A stretch of DNA of 64,000 nt from an uncultured Bacteroidota bacterium (GCA_902516925.1 CABYAF010000002.1:46824-110823), one strand, 5' to 3'. Positions 34,650 to 44,435 are shown, counted from the stretch's first letter. The notes: generated by a model from the sequence alone, not told the origin. Numbers and translations are program-made.

Positions 34650-35774
34650 ATGAAAACATTCGACGTTTACAACCAATTCGATGTAGTTCCTGTCAAGGGA
34701 AAAGATGTATATGTTTATGATGAATTTAATAATAGATATTTAGATTTATATGGTGGTCATGCTGTAATTTCTATTGGTCACTCTGAAAAAAAATATGTCA
34801 AGAATATAACTAATCAACTTCAGAATATCGCATTTTATTCAAATGCTGTAAAAAACCCATTACAGGATAAATTATCGCAAGAAATTAACACTCAAGCAGA
34901 TTTAGATAATTATAAGTTATTTATGTGTAACTCTGGTGCTGAGGCTGTTGAAAATGCTCTAAAGCTTTCTTCTTTTTATACAGGAAAGAAGAGAATAATT
35001 GCTTTTAAAAATTCATTTCATGGCAGGACATCAGCAGCTGTTGCAGTAACTGACAATAAATACATTAACTCAGAGCTGAACAAACAACATAATGTTAGTT
35101 TTATTGAATTTAATGATATTAATAAATTAGAGAAAGAGTTGGATAAGGGAGATGTATGTGCAATAATATTTGAATCAATCCAGGGGGTTGGAGGACTAGA
35201 TCAACCAGATGATGACTTTATTAACGGACTGGCATATTATCAAAAAAAATATCAAGTATCTATAATTGCAGATGAGGTTCAATCAGGATTTTGTCGTTCA
35301 GGTCAATTTTTTGCTTTTCAAAAATTTAAGATTCAGCCTGATATAATTACCATTGCAAAAGGAATGGGAAATGGTTTTCCAGTAGGAGGAATTCTTGTAA
35401 ATCCTAATATTCATCCTAAAAAAGGTATCCTTGGGACAACATACGGTGGTAACCACCTAGCATGTGTCGCTTCTTTAAGTGTTCTTGAATTTTTGAAAAA
35501 AAATAATATTAGTAAAAAAGCCTTAGAGCTAGAGAGCTATTTTAAGAATATCGCTTCAAAATTTAATTACATAAAAAAGGTAAAGGGAAGAGGTTTGATG
35601 TTAGGACTTGAATTTGATTTCGATATCTCTGAATTAAGATCAAAGTTAGTATATGACCATAAAATTTTTACGGGTAGCAGTAGTAACAAGAATTTAATAA
35701 GAATATTACCTCCATTGTCAATTAAAAAAAATCATTTTGATATTTTTTTCAATGCACTCAATAAATCACTATGA
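34650..35774 (+). CDS. argD: N-acylornithine aminotransferase
   Basis: A 374-residue class III PLP aminotransferase. Seen: NSGAEAVENALKLSSFYTGK, FHGRTSAAVAVTDN, ADEVQSGFCRSGQFFAF and the PLP lysine in TIAKGMGNGFPVGG. It converts N-acylglutamate semialdehyde to N-acylornithine. It overlaps the carbamoyltransferase gene by 4 nt. Confidence 0.93.
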   Translation: MKTFDVYNQFDVVPVKGKDVYVYDEFNNRYLDLYGGHAVISIGHSEKKYVKNITNQLQNIAFYSNAVKNPLQDKLSQEINTQADLDNYKLFMCNSGAEAVENALKLSSFYTGKKRIIAFKNSFHGRTSAAVAVTDNKYINSELNKQHNVSFIEFNDINKLEKELDKGDVCAIIFESIQGVGGLDQPDDDFINGLAYYQKKYQVSIIADEVQSGFCRSGQFFAFQKFKIQPDIITIAKGMGNGFPVGGILVNPNIHPKKGILGTTYGGNHLACVASLSVLEFLKKNNISKKALELESYFKNIASKFNYIKKVKGRGLMLGLEFDFDISELRSKLVYDHKIFTGSSSNKNLIRILPPLSIKKNHFDIFFNALNKSL

Positions 35775-36718
35775 AAAATTTCTATAACCTCAATGATATA
35801 AAAGATATTAATCAATCAATTGACGAAATACTTGATATAAAAAATAATATTGGAAAATATCAAAAGATCTTTGATGATAAAATTATTGGCTTAATTTTCT
35901 TTAACCCTAGTCTAAGAACCAGGATGAGTACATACAAAGCATCAAAAAATCTTGGTTTAGAACCCTTTTTTATAAATATCTCTAATAATACATGGTCTTT
36001 AGAATTTGAAGATGGTAAAATAATGGATTCCTCAAACGTTGAACATATAAAAGATGCTGCTAGGGTAATTTCTAATTATTGTGATATTATTGGTGTCAGA
36101 TCTTTCCCGTTATTAAAAAGTAAAGAAAATGATGCTGAAGATCAAATTATAAAAAGTTTTATTAAATACTCAAATATTCCAGTATTTAACATGGAGAGTT
36201 CAATTGCCCACCCTCTTCAAGCACTTACTGATTTAGTTACAATTAAAGAAAATTCTAAAGTTAAAAAACCAAAAGTATTATTGACATGGGCTCCTCACAT
36301 TAAACCTCTCCCTCATGCAGTGCCTAATTCATTTGTTAGAGCGATGAAGAAAATGAATTTTGATATATCAATTGCTAATCCTAAAGGTTTTGATCTCGAT
36401 CCAACTATTTCCAAAGGATTAAAAATTAATAATGACCAGTTAGATGCTTTCAAAGGTGTTGATTTTGTTTATGCAAAGAACTGGAGTTCTTTTGAAAACT
36501 ATGGTAAGGTAAGTAGTAACTATAATGACTGGATAGTTGATGAAAAAAAGATGGCAAAAACAAATAATGCGAAATTTATGCATTGTCTTCCGATTAGAAG
36601 AAATCTAGTTGCAACTGATAATGTTATTGATAGTGAACAATCACTTATTATTGACCAATCAGAAAATAGAACATATACTGCTCAATATATTATAAAAAAA
36701 CTATTAAAAAATGGATAA
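35771..36718 (+). CDS. N-acylornithine carbamoyltransferase (ArgF' / SOTC-AOTC type)
   Basis: A 315-residue transcarbamylase. Carbamoyl-phosphate binding is by FFNPSLRTRMST at 43-54 and HPLQALTDL, and FMHCLPIRRN forms the second-substrate site. DIIGVRSF and the VLTWAPHIKPLPHAVPNSF stretch place it with the N-acyl (SOTCase/AOTCase) subgroup, not ornithine carbamoyltransferase. Specificity within the group is set near residue 90: Pro in the Bacteroides succinyl enzyme, Glu in the Xanthomonas acetyl enzyme. Here it is Val (NVEH), so the acyl group cannot be assigned. Confidence 0.9.
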   Translation: MKNFYNLNDIKDINQSIDEILDIKNNIGKYQKIFDDKIIGLIFFNPSLRTRMSTYKASKNLGLEPFFINISNNTWSLEFEDGKIMDSSNVEHIKDAARVISNYCDIIGVRSFPLLKSKENDAEDQIIKSFIKYSNIPVFNMESSIAHPLQALTDLVTIKENSKVKKPKVLLTWAPHIKPLPHAVPNSFVRAMKKMNFDISIANPKGFDLDPTISKGLKINNDQLDAFKGVDFVYAKNWSSFENYGKVSSNYNDWIVDEKKMAKTNNAKFMHCLPIRRNLVATDNVIDSEQSLIIDQSENRTYTAQYIIKKLLKNG

Positions 36719-37484
36719 AATTTTAATTGTAAAGATAGGAGGAAACTTAATTAATAATAGTCATGTTTTAAATAGATTTTTAAAATCTTTTGCTAAAATT
36801 GAAACAAAAAAAATATTAATTCATGGTGGAGGTAATCAAGTTACAAAAATGTGTAAAAAATTAAATGTAGATGTTAAAATTAGAAATGGCAGAAGGATAA
36901 CAAGTATTCAAGATCTTGAGGTTGCTACAATGATTTATGCAGGTAGTTTAAACAAAACTTTAGTAACGAAATTACAATCATTTAATTGTAATTCAATTGG
37001 ATTATCTGGAGCTGACGCTAATTTAATCGAAAGTGTTAAAAGACCTGTAAAGGAAATTGATTATGGTTTAGTTGGAGATATAAAAAAAATAAATTCTATT
37101 TTTTTAAAAAATCTGATAGATCAAAATCTTACTCCTGTTATATGTTCAATTACTCATGATAAAAATGGTCAATTGCTCAATACTAATGCTGATACTATCT
37201 CTTCTGAAATAGCAATTTCACTATCAAAATATTATTCAGTTAATTTAATTTATTCTCATGAAAAAAATGGAGTTCTGTCAAACCAAAATGATGATAATTC
37301 TACATTCGATAAACTAAATGAAAAGGAATTTAATAATTACTTAAAGTTAAAAATTATATCCAATGGAATGATTCCCAAACTAACAAATTCATTTTATGCA
37401 TTGAATAATGGCGTAAAATCAGTTAAGATTGCTGGTCAATCTTTAGATGAAAAAAATATGAAATCAACAACAATAACTAATTAA
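36711..37484 (+). CDS. argB: N-acylglutamate kinase
   Basis: A 257-residue amino-acid kinase: KIGGNLINNS at the N-terminus, IHGGGNQVTKM, GLSGADANLI and a C-terminal GMIPKLTNSFYALNNGVKSVKI. It phosphorylates N-acylglutamate. It overlaps the carbamoyltransferase gene by 8 nt and is followed after 1 nt by argE. It lacks the long N-terminal helix of arginine-inhibited hexameric forms, so feedback inhibition by arginine is not predicted from the sequence. Confidence 0.92.
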   Translation: MDKILIVKIGGNLINNSHVLNRFLKSFAKIETKKILIHGGGNQVTKMCKKLNVDVKIRNGRRITSIQDLEVATMIYAGSLNKTLVTKLQSFNCNSIGLSGADANLIESVKRPVKEIDYGLVGDIKKINSIFLKNLIDQNLTPVICSITHDKNGQLLNTNADTISSEIAISLSKYYSVNLIYSHEKNGVLSNQNDDNSTFDKLNEKEFNNYLKLKIISNGMIPKLTNSFYALNNGVKSVKIAGQSLDEKNMKSTTITN

Positions 37485-37485
37485 T

Positions 37486-38544
37486 ATGACTGATAATCAA
37501 TCAAAAGATGCTATTAAGCTTCTCAAGAAAATTATTAAGACTCCTTCTTTCTCAAAAAAAGAGGAAAATGTTGTTAAAATTTTAGAGTCATGGTTTAAAG
37601 AAAACGGAATAAATTATAAAAGACATTTAAATAATTTATGGGCAGAGAATAAGTATTTTAATAAAAAGAAACCTACTATTCTTCTTAACTCTCATCATGA
37701 TACAGTTCAACCCAATAAATCATATACAATCGATCCATTCTATCCAATTGAACAGGATGGAAAGATATTCGGACTAGGAAGTAACGATGCGGGAGGTGCT
37801 CTTGTGTCTCTCCTATACCTTTTTAAGAGCATCTATTTAAGTCAAAAAATGAACTACAATTTTATTATTGCTTGTACAGCTGAGGAGGAAATTGCTGGAG
37901 CTAATGGAATTAAAAGTATTCTAGAAAAATTACCTAAAATTGATTTTGCAATTATTGGAGAGCCTACACTAATGAAGTTATCTATTGCAGAAAGAGGTCT
38001 TATTGTATTTGATGCAAAAATAAAAGGTAAACCAGGACATGCTGCTCACGAAAATAAAGATAATGCTATTGAAAAACTCCCCAAAATACTTAATTGGTTT
38101 AATCAACTAAAATTTGATAGAGTTTCTAAATTATTAGGACCAGTTAAAACAACAGTAACTCAAATAAATGCTGGATTTCAACATAATGTAATACCTTCTG
38201 AAGTTGATATTGTTGTCGATGTAAGAATTAATGAACTCTATGATATTAATGAAATCAATGATTTCTTTGTTACTCAATGTCCATGTCAAATAAAGGCTAG
38301 ATCTTTGAATCTTGGGCCATCATTTATTAGTCCTAATCATAAAATTATAAAGTCTGCAAATTTGCTTGGAATAGAATCTTATGGATCTCCAACATTATCG
38401 GATCAGGCTTTGCTTGATTTTCCATCTGTAAAAATTGGTCCTGGAAATTCAAAAAGATCCCATAGTGCAGATGAATACATATATGTTGATGAACTAGAAG
38501 AGGGGATAGAAGTCTATAAAAATCTATTAAACAAAATAATATAA
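37486..38544 (+). CDS. argE: N-acyl-citrulline/ornithine deacylase (M20 family)
   Basis: A 352-residue M20 metallohydrolase with the first metal motif LNSHHDTVQPN, GLGSNDAGGAL, the catalytic glutamates in CTAEEEIAG and the dimerisation-lid GKPGHAAHENKDNA. In the transcarbamylase variant pathway it removes the acyl group from N-acylcitrulline. The position in the arg operon, 1 nt from argB and argH, supports this rather than peptidase activity. Confidence 0.9.
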   Translation: MTDNQSKDAIKLLKKIIKTPSFSKKEENVVKILESWFKENGINYKRHLNNLWAENKYFNKKKPTILLNSHHDTVQPNKSYTIDPFYPIEQDGKIFGLGSNDAGGALVSLLYLFKSIYLSQKMNYNFIIACTAEEEIAGANGIKSILEKLPKIDFAIIGEPTLMKLSIAERGLIVFDAKIKGKPGHAAHENKDNAIEKLPKILNWFNQLKFDRVSKLLGPVKTTVTQINAGFQHNVIPSEVDIVVDVRINELYDINEINDFFVTQCPCQIKARSLNLGPSFISPNHKIIKSANLLGIESYGSPTLSDQALLDFPSVKIGPGNSKRSHSADEYIYVDELEEGIEVYKNLLNKII

Positions 38545-38545
38545 T

Positions 38546-39826
38546 ATGAAACTGTGGGATAAAAAAAACTCAGGTAATGATAAAATAATTGAATTTACAG
38601 TAGGTAATGATAGGTTAAATGATTTGTATCTAATTAAATATGATATAATAGCTTCAATTTCACATGCAAAAATGTTATACAGATCAAATCTCCTGTCAGA
38701 AATTGAATGTGATAAAATTATAAAAATTCTTAATGAAATGCTGAGCCATGCTGAAGCTGGAAAATTAAAAATTGATAAGGAATTTGAAGATATGCACTCA
38801 AAGATTGAATTTACACTAATAGATAAACTAGGTGATATTGGAAAAAAAATTCACACTGCAAGATCAAGAAATGATCAAGTCCTTGTCTCAATTCAACTCT
38901 ACCTAATAGATGAATTAAATTCTATAAAAAAAGAAGTAAAATCTTTATTTGATTTATTGATTAATCTAGCCAAGAAAAATAAGGATATTATTATGCCTGG
39001 ATATACTCATATGAAAGCTGCAATGCCCTCCTCTTTTGGATTGTGGTTTTCAGCTTACGCTGAAACATTAATTGATGATATTATTAGCCTGAATAGTACA
39101 ATTGAAATAGTAAATCAAAATACACTGGGTAGTGCTGCTGGGTATGGAACATCATTTGACATTGACAGAGATTTTACAACAAAAGATTTAAATTTTAAAA
39201 CATTAAAATATAACTCCCTCGCATGTCAAATTAGTAGAAATAAAATTGAAAAAAACACTTTCGATGCTATAGGAAATATTGCCTTTACAATATCAAAAAT
39301 TTCTATGGATATATGTTTGTATTCTGGAGATGAGTTTCAATTTATTTCATTTCCTGAAAATATTACAACAGGATCTAGTATAATGCCACATAAAAAGAAT
39401 CCTGATGTTTTTGAGATAATAAGAGGAAAATGTAATAGTATTCAAAATCTATCAAATTCAGCATCTTTATCATCAACCAACCTTCCAAGTGGATATCATA
39501 GGGATTTCCAACTAAATAAGGGTAAAATTATTAGTGCAGTTAATGATATAAAAGAATGTATTCAGATTCTATCTTACTGCTTATCTAAAATTAGTGTCAA
39601 TAGAAAAATACTCGAAAACTCAAATTATGAAAATATTTTTAGTGTAGAGTTAATTAATGAGATGGTTTTAAAAGGTATGCCTTTTAGAGATGCATATCTT
39701 GAATTAAAAAGTAAATTAAGCTCAGGTGAAATAAAGTTTCCTAAAACAGTTAACCATTCTCATATTGGTAGTATAGGAAATTTAGCTCTTGATAAAATTG
39801 TTATCAAGATGAAGGATAAGTACTAG
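38546..39826 (+). CDS. argH: Argininosuccinate lyase
   Basis: A 426-residue fumarase/aspartase-superfamily lyase. Seen: HTARSRNDQV, the PGYTHMKAAMPSSFGLW stretch, and the superfamily signature GSSIMPHKKNPD with the catalytic serine. It releases arginine and fumarate. It is the last gene of the arg operon; 65 nt follow before the sugar porter's own promoter. No terminator hairpin was obvious. Confidence 0.94.
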   Translation: MKLWDKKNSGNDKIIEFTVGNDRLNDLYLIKYDIIASISHAKMLYRSNLLSEIECDKIIKILNEMLSHAEAGKLKIDKEFEDMHSKIEFTLIDKLGDIGKKIHTARSRNDQVLVSIQLYLIDELNSIKKEVKSLFDLLINLAKKNKDIIMPGYTHMKAAMPSSFGLWFSAYAETLIDDIISLNSTIEIVNQNTLGSAAGYGTSFDIDRDFTTKDLNFKTLKYNSLACQISRNKIEKNTFDAIGNIAFTISKISMDICLYSGDEFQFISFPENITTGSSIMPHKKNPDVFEIIRGKCNSIQNLSNSASLSSTNLPSGYHRDFQLNKGKIISAVNDIKECIQILSYCLSKISVNRKILENSNYENIFSVELINEMVLKGMPFRDAYLELKSKLSSGEIKFPKTVNHSHIGSIGNLALDKIVIKMKDKY

Positions 39827-39879
39827 ATTTATTTCAGTTTATTAATTAAACTCTATTCATTAGTTAATTTACCTTTTAA

Positions 39880-39887
39880 TATATTTG
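39880..39887 (+). promoter_or_regulatory. Promoter -7 box (TATATTTG) of the sugar porter
   Basis: A perfect TAnnTTTG lies 4 nt (GTTA) before the ATG at 39892. The transcription start should fall on or next to the AUG, implying a leaderless mRNA. Confidence 0.6.
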
Positions 39888-39891
39888 GTTA

Positions 39892-41205
39892 ATGAGTAAA
39901 TTAACAAAGTGGTCTTTAACAGCTGCTCTGGCAGGCTTCCTTTTTGGATTTGACACTGTTGTAATCTCTGGCGCAGATCAAAGACTTCAAGATCTCTGGA
40001 ATTCCTCAGATATTTTTCATGGTTCAGTTGTAATGGCAATGGCTTTATGGGGAACAGTTTTTGGAGCAATATTTGGAGGAATTCCAACTAGAAAGTTTGG
40101 AAGAAAAACTACTTTAATTTGGATTGGAATATTCTATTCAATTTCAGCAATTGGCTCAGCTTTTGCAAATGATCCAATAACTTTTGCAATATTCAGATTT
40201 TTAGGTGGAGTAGGTGTTGGTGTTTCAGGTATTGCAGCCCCAGCATACATCTCAGAGATTGCACCTGCTAAAAATAGAGGAAAACTTGTTGGACTTTACC
40301 AATTTAATTTAGTAACCGGTATACTTGTTGCATTTTTATCAAATTATCTCCTTAGTGGAATAGGTGAAAATGACTGGAGATATATGATTGGTATAGAAGC
40401 TATTCCAGCTATTCTATATACTTTACTTGTATTTACTATTCCAAAAAGTCCAAGATGGCTTTATCTTAATAATCAAAAGGATAAAGCTGAAAAAATAATA
40501 AGGGACGTTTATTCAAAAAATGATGCAGATGAATTAATTATTGAAATAACTAGAGATAGTGAATTGAGTGTTGAATCAGAATCAATCTTTCAAAAAAAAT
40601 ACAGTTTTATTCTTACTCTTGCCTTTTTAGTTGCAGCTTTTAATCAATTTTCTGGAATTAATGCATTCCTGTACTACGCTCCAAGGATTTTTGAGGAAGG
40701 AGGGCTTGGTCAAAATGCTGCATTATTAAATAGTGTTGGAATTGGTCTAACTAATCTAATCTTTACATTTATTGGTATTAATTTAATTGATAAACTAGGA
40801 AGAAAAGTCCTTATGTATATAGGCTCAATTGGGTATATAATATCACTTACTTTAATAAGTCTTTCATTTATTTTGGAATGGGATGGAATAGCACTTCCTG
40901 TTTTTTTATTTTTATTTATTGCATCGCATGCAATTGGACAAGGAGCTATAATTTGGGTATACATTTCAGAAATTTTTCCAAACCACATTAGGAGTTATGG
41001 TCAGTCATTTGGTATTTCAACTCACTGGGTTTTAGCTGCCATCATACCATCATTTGTACCTTTCTTATTTGGTTGGATTGGCCCAGGGATTGTATTTGCA
41101 TTTTTTGCTTTTATGATGGTTTTACAATTATTATTTACTCATTTTGTAATGCCAGAGACAAAGGGTGTATCATTGGAAGAATTAAGTAAAAAATTAACTA
41201 TTTAG
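39892..41205 (+). CDS. MFS sugar porter family transporter
   Basis: A 437-residue protein with 12 predicted helices. Sugar-porter signatures are present: GFDTVVISGADQ, RKFGRKTTLIW between helices 2 and 3, APAYISEIAPAKNRGKLVGLYQ, PKSPRWLYL before the central loop, NQFSGINAFLYYAPRI and PETKGVSLEEL at the end. It resembles the proton-linked xylose/glucose/galactose porters; the exact sugar is unknown. It is followed after 18 nt by the serine hydrolase gene on the same strand. Confidence 0.9.
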   Translation: MSKLTKWSLTAALAGFLFGFDTVVISGADQRLQDLWNSSDIFHGSVVMAMALWGTVFGAIFGGIPTRKFGRKTTLIWIGIFYSISAIGSAFANDPITFAIFRFLGGVGVGVSGIAAPAYISEIAPAKNRGKLVGLYQFNLVTGILVAFLSNYLLSGIGENDWRYMIGIEAIPAILYTLLVFTIPKSPRWLYLNNQKDKAEKIIRDVYSKNDADELIIEITRDSELSVESESIFQKKYSFILTLAFLVAAFNQFSGINAFLYYAPRIFEEGGLGQNAALLNSVGIGLTNLIFTFIGINLIDKLGRKVLMYIGSIGYIISLTLISLSFILEWDGIALPVFLFLFIASHAIGQGAIIWVYISEIFPNHIRSYGQSFGISTHWVLAAIIPSFVPFLFGWIGPGIVFAFFAFMMVLQLLFTHFVMPETKGVSLEELSKKLTI

Positions 41206-41223
41206 TTATATCTTTAAAATTAA

Positions 41224-42492
41224 ATGAAATCCTTCAAGTTTACTATTTTAGTCAGCGTACTACCTTATTTTTTATTTGGTCAAATCGATTATGCAAGTCC
41301 TGAAGACGAAGGTTTTTCAAGTAATAAAATCGATAAAGTTTCACAAATTTCTGAAAGGCTTGTAGATGAAAATAAAGTCTCAAATATTACAACTATTATT
41401 AATCGAAATGGTAAAATAGTTTATTTCAAATCTTTTGGAAAAAGAGGTTTTAATTCTGACGTGGCAATTAAGAAGAATGACCTTTACAGGATATATTCTA
41501 TGACAAAACCGATTGTATCACTAGCCATAATGCAGCTTTATGAAAGAGAACTTTTTAAACTTGATGATCCTGTTGAGAAATTTATACCAGAGTTTTCTAA
41601 AATAAAGGTTTTAACAGATGAAGGTGAGCTAGAGAGTCCAAAAGTAAAGATGACAATTAAAAATCTTTTAAATCATACGGCTGGTTTATCTTATGGATGG
41701 ACATATCATCCAGTTGATCAAAAATACTATTATGCGGGTATATATGATTCAAAAGGTAATGATGATTTTATTCGCAGAGTTTCTAATTTACCCTTGAGAT
41801 TCTCTCCAGGCGAGGAATTCTACTATTCAATTGCAACTGATGTATTAGGGGTTTTGGTTGAAAGAATTTCAGGTGAACCCCTTGATCAGTATTTGAAAAA
41901 ATATATTTTTGATCCTCTAGGTATGGTAGATACTTTTTTTAAAGTACCAGTCAATAAAAGAGATAGATTTATACCAAATTATTCCTACAATAGTAAAATT
42001 AAAAAGGCCGAAAAGCTGGAAAATGAATATTTTTCAAATAAACCTAGTAGTCGTAGTTATTATAATCCTGAATTTTTATCAGGTGGGGGAGGTTTAGTTT
42101 CTACTGCTGAAGATTTTATGATTTTTGCAGAATCACTTAGAAACGATGGAGAACTTAATGGTGTAAGAATAATAAATAAAGAGACATTAAATTTAATGAC
42201 TAAAAATCAACTGCCAAACGGAGTTGAATTTACTGGCTCATCTGGAGAGCCTCAGAACTGGTATGGAGATTCAATAAAATTTGGTTTAGGATTTGGAATT
42301 ATTAATGATCCAGAATATTTAAGGTCTTCAGGCAGTGTAGGAGAATACTTTTGGTCAGGTGCAGCAGGTACTTTTTTTTGGATTGATCCAGAGAAAGAAA
42401 TCATCGTTGTTACGCTTATTCAATTGATGAATAATCCATACCCTATAAGGCAACAGATTAAAGAGGCAGTATATCAGTCTTTAATTGAGTAA
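41224..42492 (+). CDS. Secreted serine hydrolase of the beta-lactamase (class C-like) family
   Basis: A 422-residue protein with a cleavable signal peptide (MKSFKFTILVSVLPYFLFGQ, cut about residue 20). The nucleophile motif SxxK is SMTK at 92-95 (RIYSMTKPIVSLA), HTAGLSYGW and the YSI motif (YYSIATDVLG) follow. The C-terminus contains SGAAGTFFWIDP. These enzymes are usually esterases or peptidases in such neighbourhoods rather than antibiotic-resistance enzymes. The substrate is unknown. It is probably co-transcribed with the sugar porter. Confidence 0.85.
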   Translation: MKSFKFTILVSVLPYFLFGQIDYASPEDEGFSSNKIDKVSQISERLVDENKVSNITTIINRNGKIVYFKSFGKRGFNSDVAIKKNDLYRIYSMTKPIVSLAIMQLYERELFKLDDPVEKFIPEFSKIKVLTDEGELESPKVKMTIKNLLNHTAGLSYGWTYHPVDQKYYYAGIYDSKGNDDFIRRVSNLPLRFSPGEEFYYSIATDVLGVLVERISGEPLDQYLKKYIFDPLGMVDTFFKVPVNKRDRFIPNYSYNSKIKKAEKLENEYFSNKPSSRSYYNPEFLSGGGGLVSTAEDFMIFAESLRNDGELNGVRIINKETLNLMTKNQLPNGVEFTGSSGEPQNWYGDSIKFGLGFGIINDPEYLRSSGSVGEYFWSGAAGTFFWIDPEKEIIVVTLIQLMNNPYPIRQQIKEAVYQSLIE

Positions 42493-42499
42493 TATTTAA

Positions 42500-44188
42500 T
42501 TACCAAAACATTGCATATAGGAATGCTGTGATAACTAAAACACTAAATGCCCCAATATTAAATGTCTTATTTGTTGCAAATAATTTTTTTGTAAGATTTA
42601 TCCCTTTTGGATCATCTTGGTTTCCATCCAAATAACTTATAAGTGCTATTATAGCAAGAGTAGCAATACACGTATAACCCATTTGATGCATAAATGGTAA
42701 TTCAACAAAAATTGAAGCATCACTCCACCCTTTAGGTGCTACTTTAAAGTACATAGCCATAGGTATTGATAATATAGCTCCCCAAATAGCACCATTATTA
42801 GTAGCCTTTTTATAAAATAGCCCCATTAAAAATACTGCTAAGATTCCGGGACTTACAACTCCAGTATATTCTTGAATAAAAATAAATACTTGTCCAAGAC
42901 TTCCTAACTGAGGTGCAATTATTATTGCAATAATTAAAGCTACAACTGCAGTAATCCTTCCAACTGATACCATTTTTGCATCAGAGGCATTTTTATTGAA
43001 ATGAGACTTATATATATCCATTGTAAAAATCGTAGATGTAGAGTTTAACATCGAAGCTAATGAAGAAACAATTGCAGCAGCAAGTGCAGCAAGAATTAAA
43101 CCTTTTACACCAACTGGAATAAAGTTTTTAATTAACCAAGGTGCAGCGTTATCATTTGCAAAATTTCCTGCAGCACCTATAAAGCCTGGGTCAACAGATG
43201 CAGTTGTAAGCATCCCAGAGTCATCTATATTCATTACATATGCTATAATACCTGGTAAAACAACAATAACTGGGATTATTAACTTTAGAGAAGCTGCAAA
43301 AACAATACCTTTTTGACCTTCGGCAAGACTTTTTGCTGCTAATGTTCTTTGAATTATATACTGATTAAACCCCCAATAATATAGATTTGCTACCCACATA
43401 CCTCCAATTAATACTGCAAGTCCTGGTAAATCCCACCATGCGTCACCACCATTTGGTTTTATAATTTCTCCTTGAGACAATATCATTGAAAATCTTTCAG
43501 GTGCTTTTTCATAGACATACTTCATCCCGTCTATAAAGCTTCCAGAATCTGTTACATTAGCAAGAGCAAAATATGTCATTAAAAGACCTCCAAAGATTAA
43601 AATAACTACTTGAATGACATCTGTCCAAGCTACAGATGCTAAACCTCCCCATAGTGAGTATGCAGCAGCAAATAATCCGAGTCCAATAATACTATTTAAC
43701 AGAATAGACCCGTCACCAACACCAATAATAGTGTCAAGAGCTTTTCCTCCTAGAAATAACACAGTTGTTAAATTTACGAAAACAAAAAGTGCAATCCAGA
43801 AAATAGCCAGTATTGTTTTTAAATTAGTACTATATCGTTTCTCAATAAATTCTGGGATTGTATAAAGACCTTTTTCAATAAAAATAGGAAGGAAATATTT
43901 ACCTACAACTAAAAGTGTAATTGCTGCCATCCACTCATATGATGCAATGGCTAGACCAAGAGCAAATCCTGATCCTGACATACCGATAAATTGTTCAGCA
44001 GAAATATTTGCTGCAATTAAGGAGGCTCCTACTGCCCACCATGGAAGAGATTTACTTGCTAGAAAATAATCTTCAGCATTTTTTTGTTTACCTTTTTTAT
44101 CTCGTGAGACCCATAAACCTATTCCTAATATAGTTAAAGCATAAAGCCCAAAGATGAGATAATCTAATAATTCAAAAGTCTCACTCAT
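42500..44188 (-). CDS. Sodium/sugar symporter, SSS family (SGLT-like)
   Basis: A 562-residue membrane protein with about 14 helices. Seen: ASLIAANISAEQFIGMSGSGF, WGGLASVAWTDVIQ (the SSS family hallmark), and NQYIIQRTLAAKSLAEGQKG. The SAEQFIGM and FNQYIIQR motifs resemble vSGLT, the Vibrio Na+/galactose symporter, so a monosaccharide is a plausible substrate. It is convergent with the hydrolase gene (7-nt gap), completing a transport-oriented group with the MFS sugar porter. Confidence 0.88.
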   Translation of the reverse strand: MSETFELLDYLIFGLYALTILGIGLWVSRDKKGKQKNAEDYFLASKSLPWWAVGASLIAANISAEQFIGMSGSGFALGLAIASYEWMAAITLLVVGKYFLPIFIEKGLYTIPEFIEKRYSTNLKTILAIFWIALFVFVNLTTVLFLGGKALDTIIGVGDGSILLNSIIGLGLFAAAYSLWGGLASVAWTDVIQVVILIFGGLLMTYFALANVTDSGSFIDGMKYVYEKAPERFSMILSQGEIIKPNGGDAWWDLPGLAVLIGGMWVANLYYWGFNQYIIQRTLAAKSLAEGQKGIVFAASLKLIIPVIVVLPGIIAYVMNIDDSGMLTTASVDPGFIGAAGNFANDNAAPWLIKNFIPVGVKGLILAALAAAIVSSLASMLNSTSTIFTMDIYKSHFNKNASDAKMVSVGRITAVVALIIAIIIAPQLGSLGQVFIFIQEYTGVVSPGILAVFLMGLFYKKATNNGAIWGAILSIPMAMYFKVAPKGWSDASIFVELPFMHQMGYTCIATLAIIALISYLDGNQDDPKGINLTKKLFATNKTFNIGAFSVLVITAFLYAMFW

Positions 44189-44293
44189 TTGGTTAAAAGT
44201 TTAAATTGAAAAAGTTTTGTTGATTTTGTTTAGTTCTTGTATAAAATTAGAATTTTTGTTTAATTTAAAAAATTATAGTTCAACAGTTTATCT

Positions 44294-44413
44294 GTGAATC
44301 AGAAAAAACAAAAAAATAGTATAGTTATAAAAGTTGCAAAAAGAATTTTAATTAGTTTCTTTATTGTTATTATTATGGTGGTATCGTTTTTTTATCTATT
44401 AGGATTATTATAA
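44294..44413 (+). CDS. Small ORF, one-helix membrane peptide (39 aa)
   Basis: GTG at 44294 opens a 39-codon frame: a lysine-rich start (NQKKQKNSIVIKVAKR), then a single hydrophobic helix (ISFFIVIIMVVSFFYLLGLL) to the stop. It has the look of a single-pass micro-protein. It lies in the gap between the SSS symporter and the cupin gene, 22 nt before the latter. The family is not recognised. Confidence 0.4.
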   Translation: MNQKKQKNSIVIKVAKRILISFFIVIIMVVSFFYLLGLL

Positions 44414-44435
44414 AAATAAATTTAAACAATCAAAA

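Noticed and set aside
41224-42492. Beta-lactamase fold gene as antibiotic resistance
   Set aside because: The SxxK/YSI pattern fits the wide esterase/peptidase group; nothing in the context suggests resistance.
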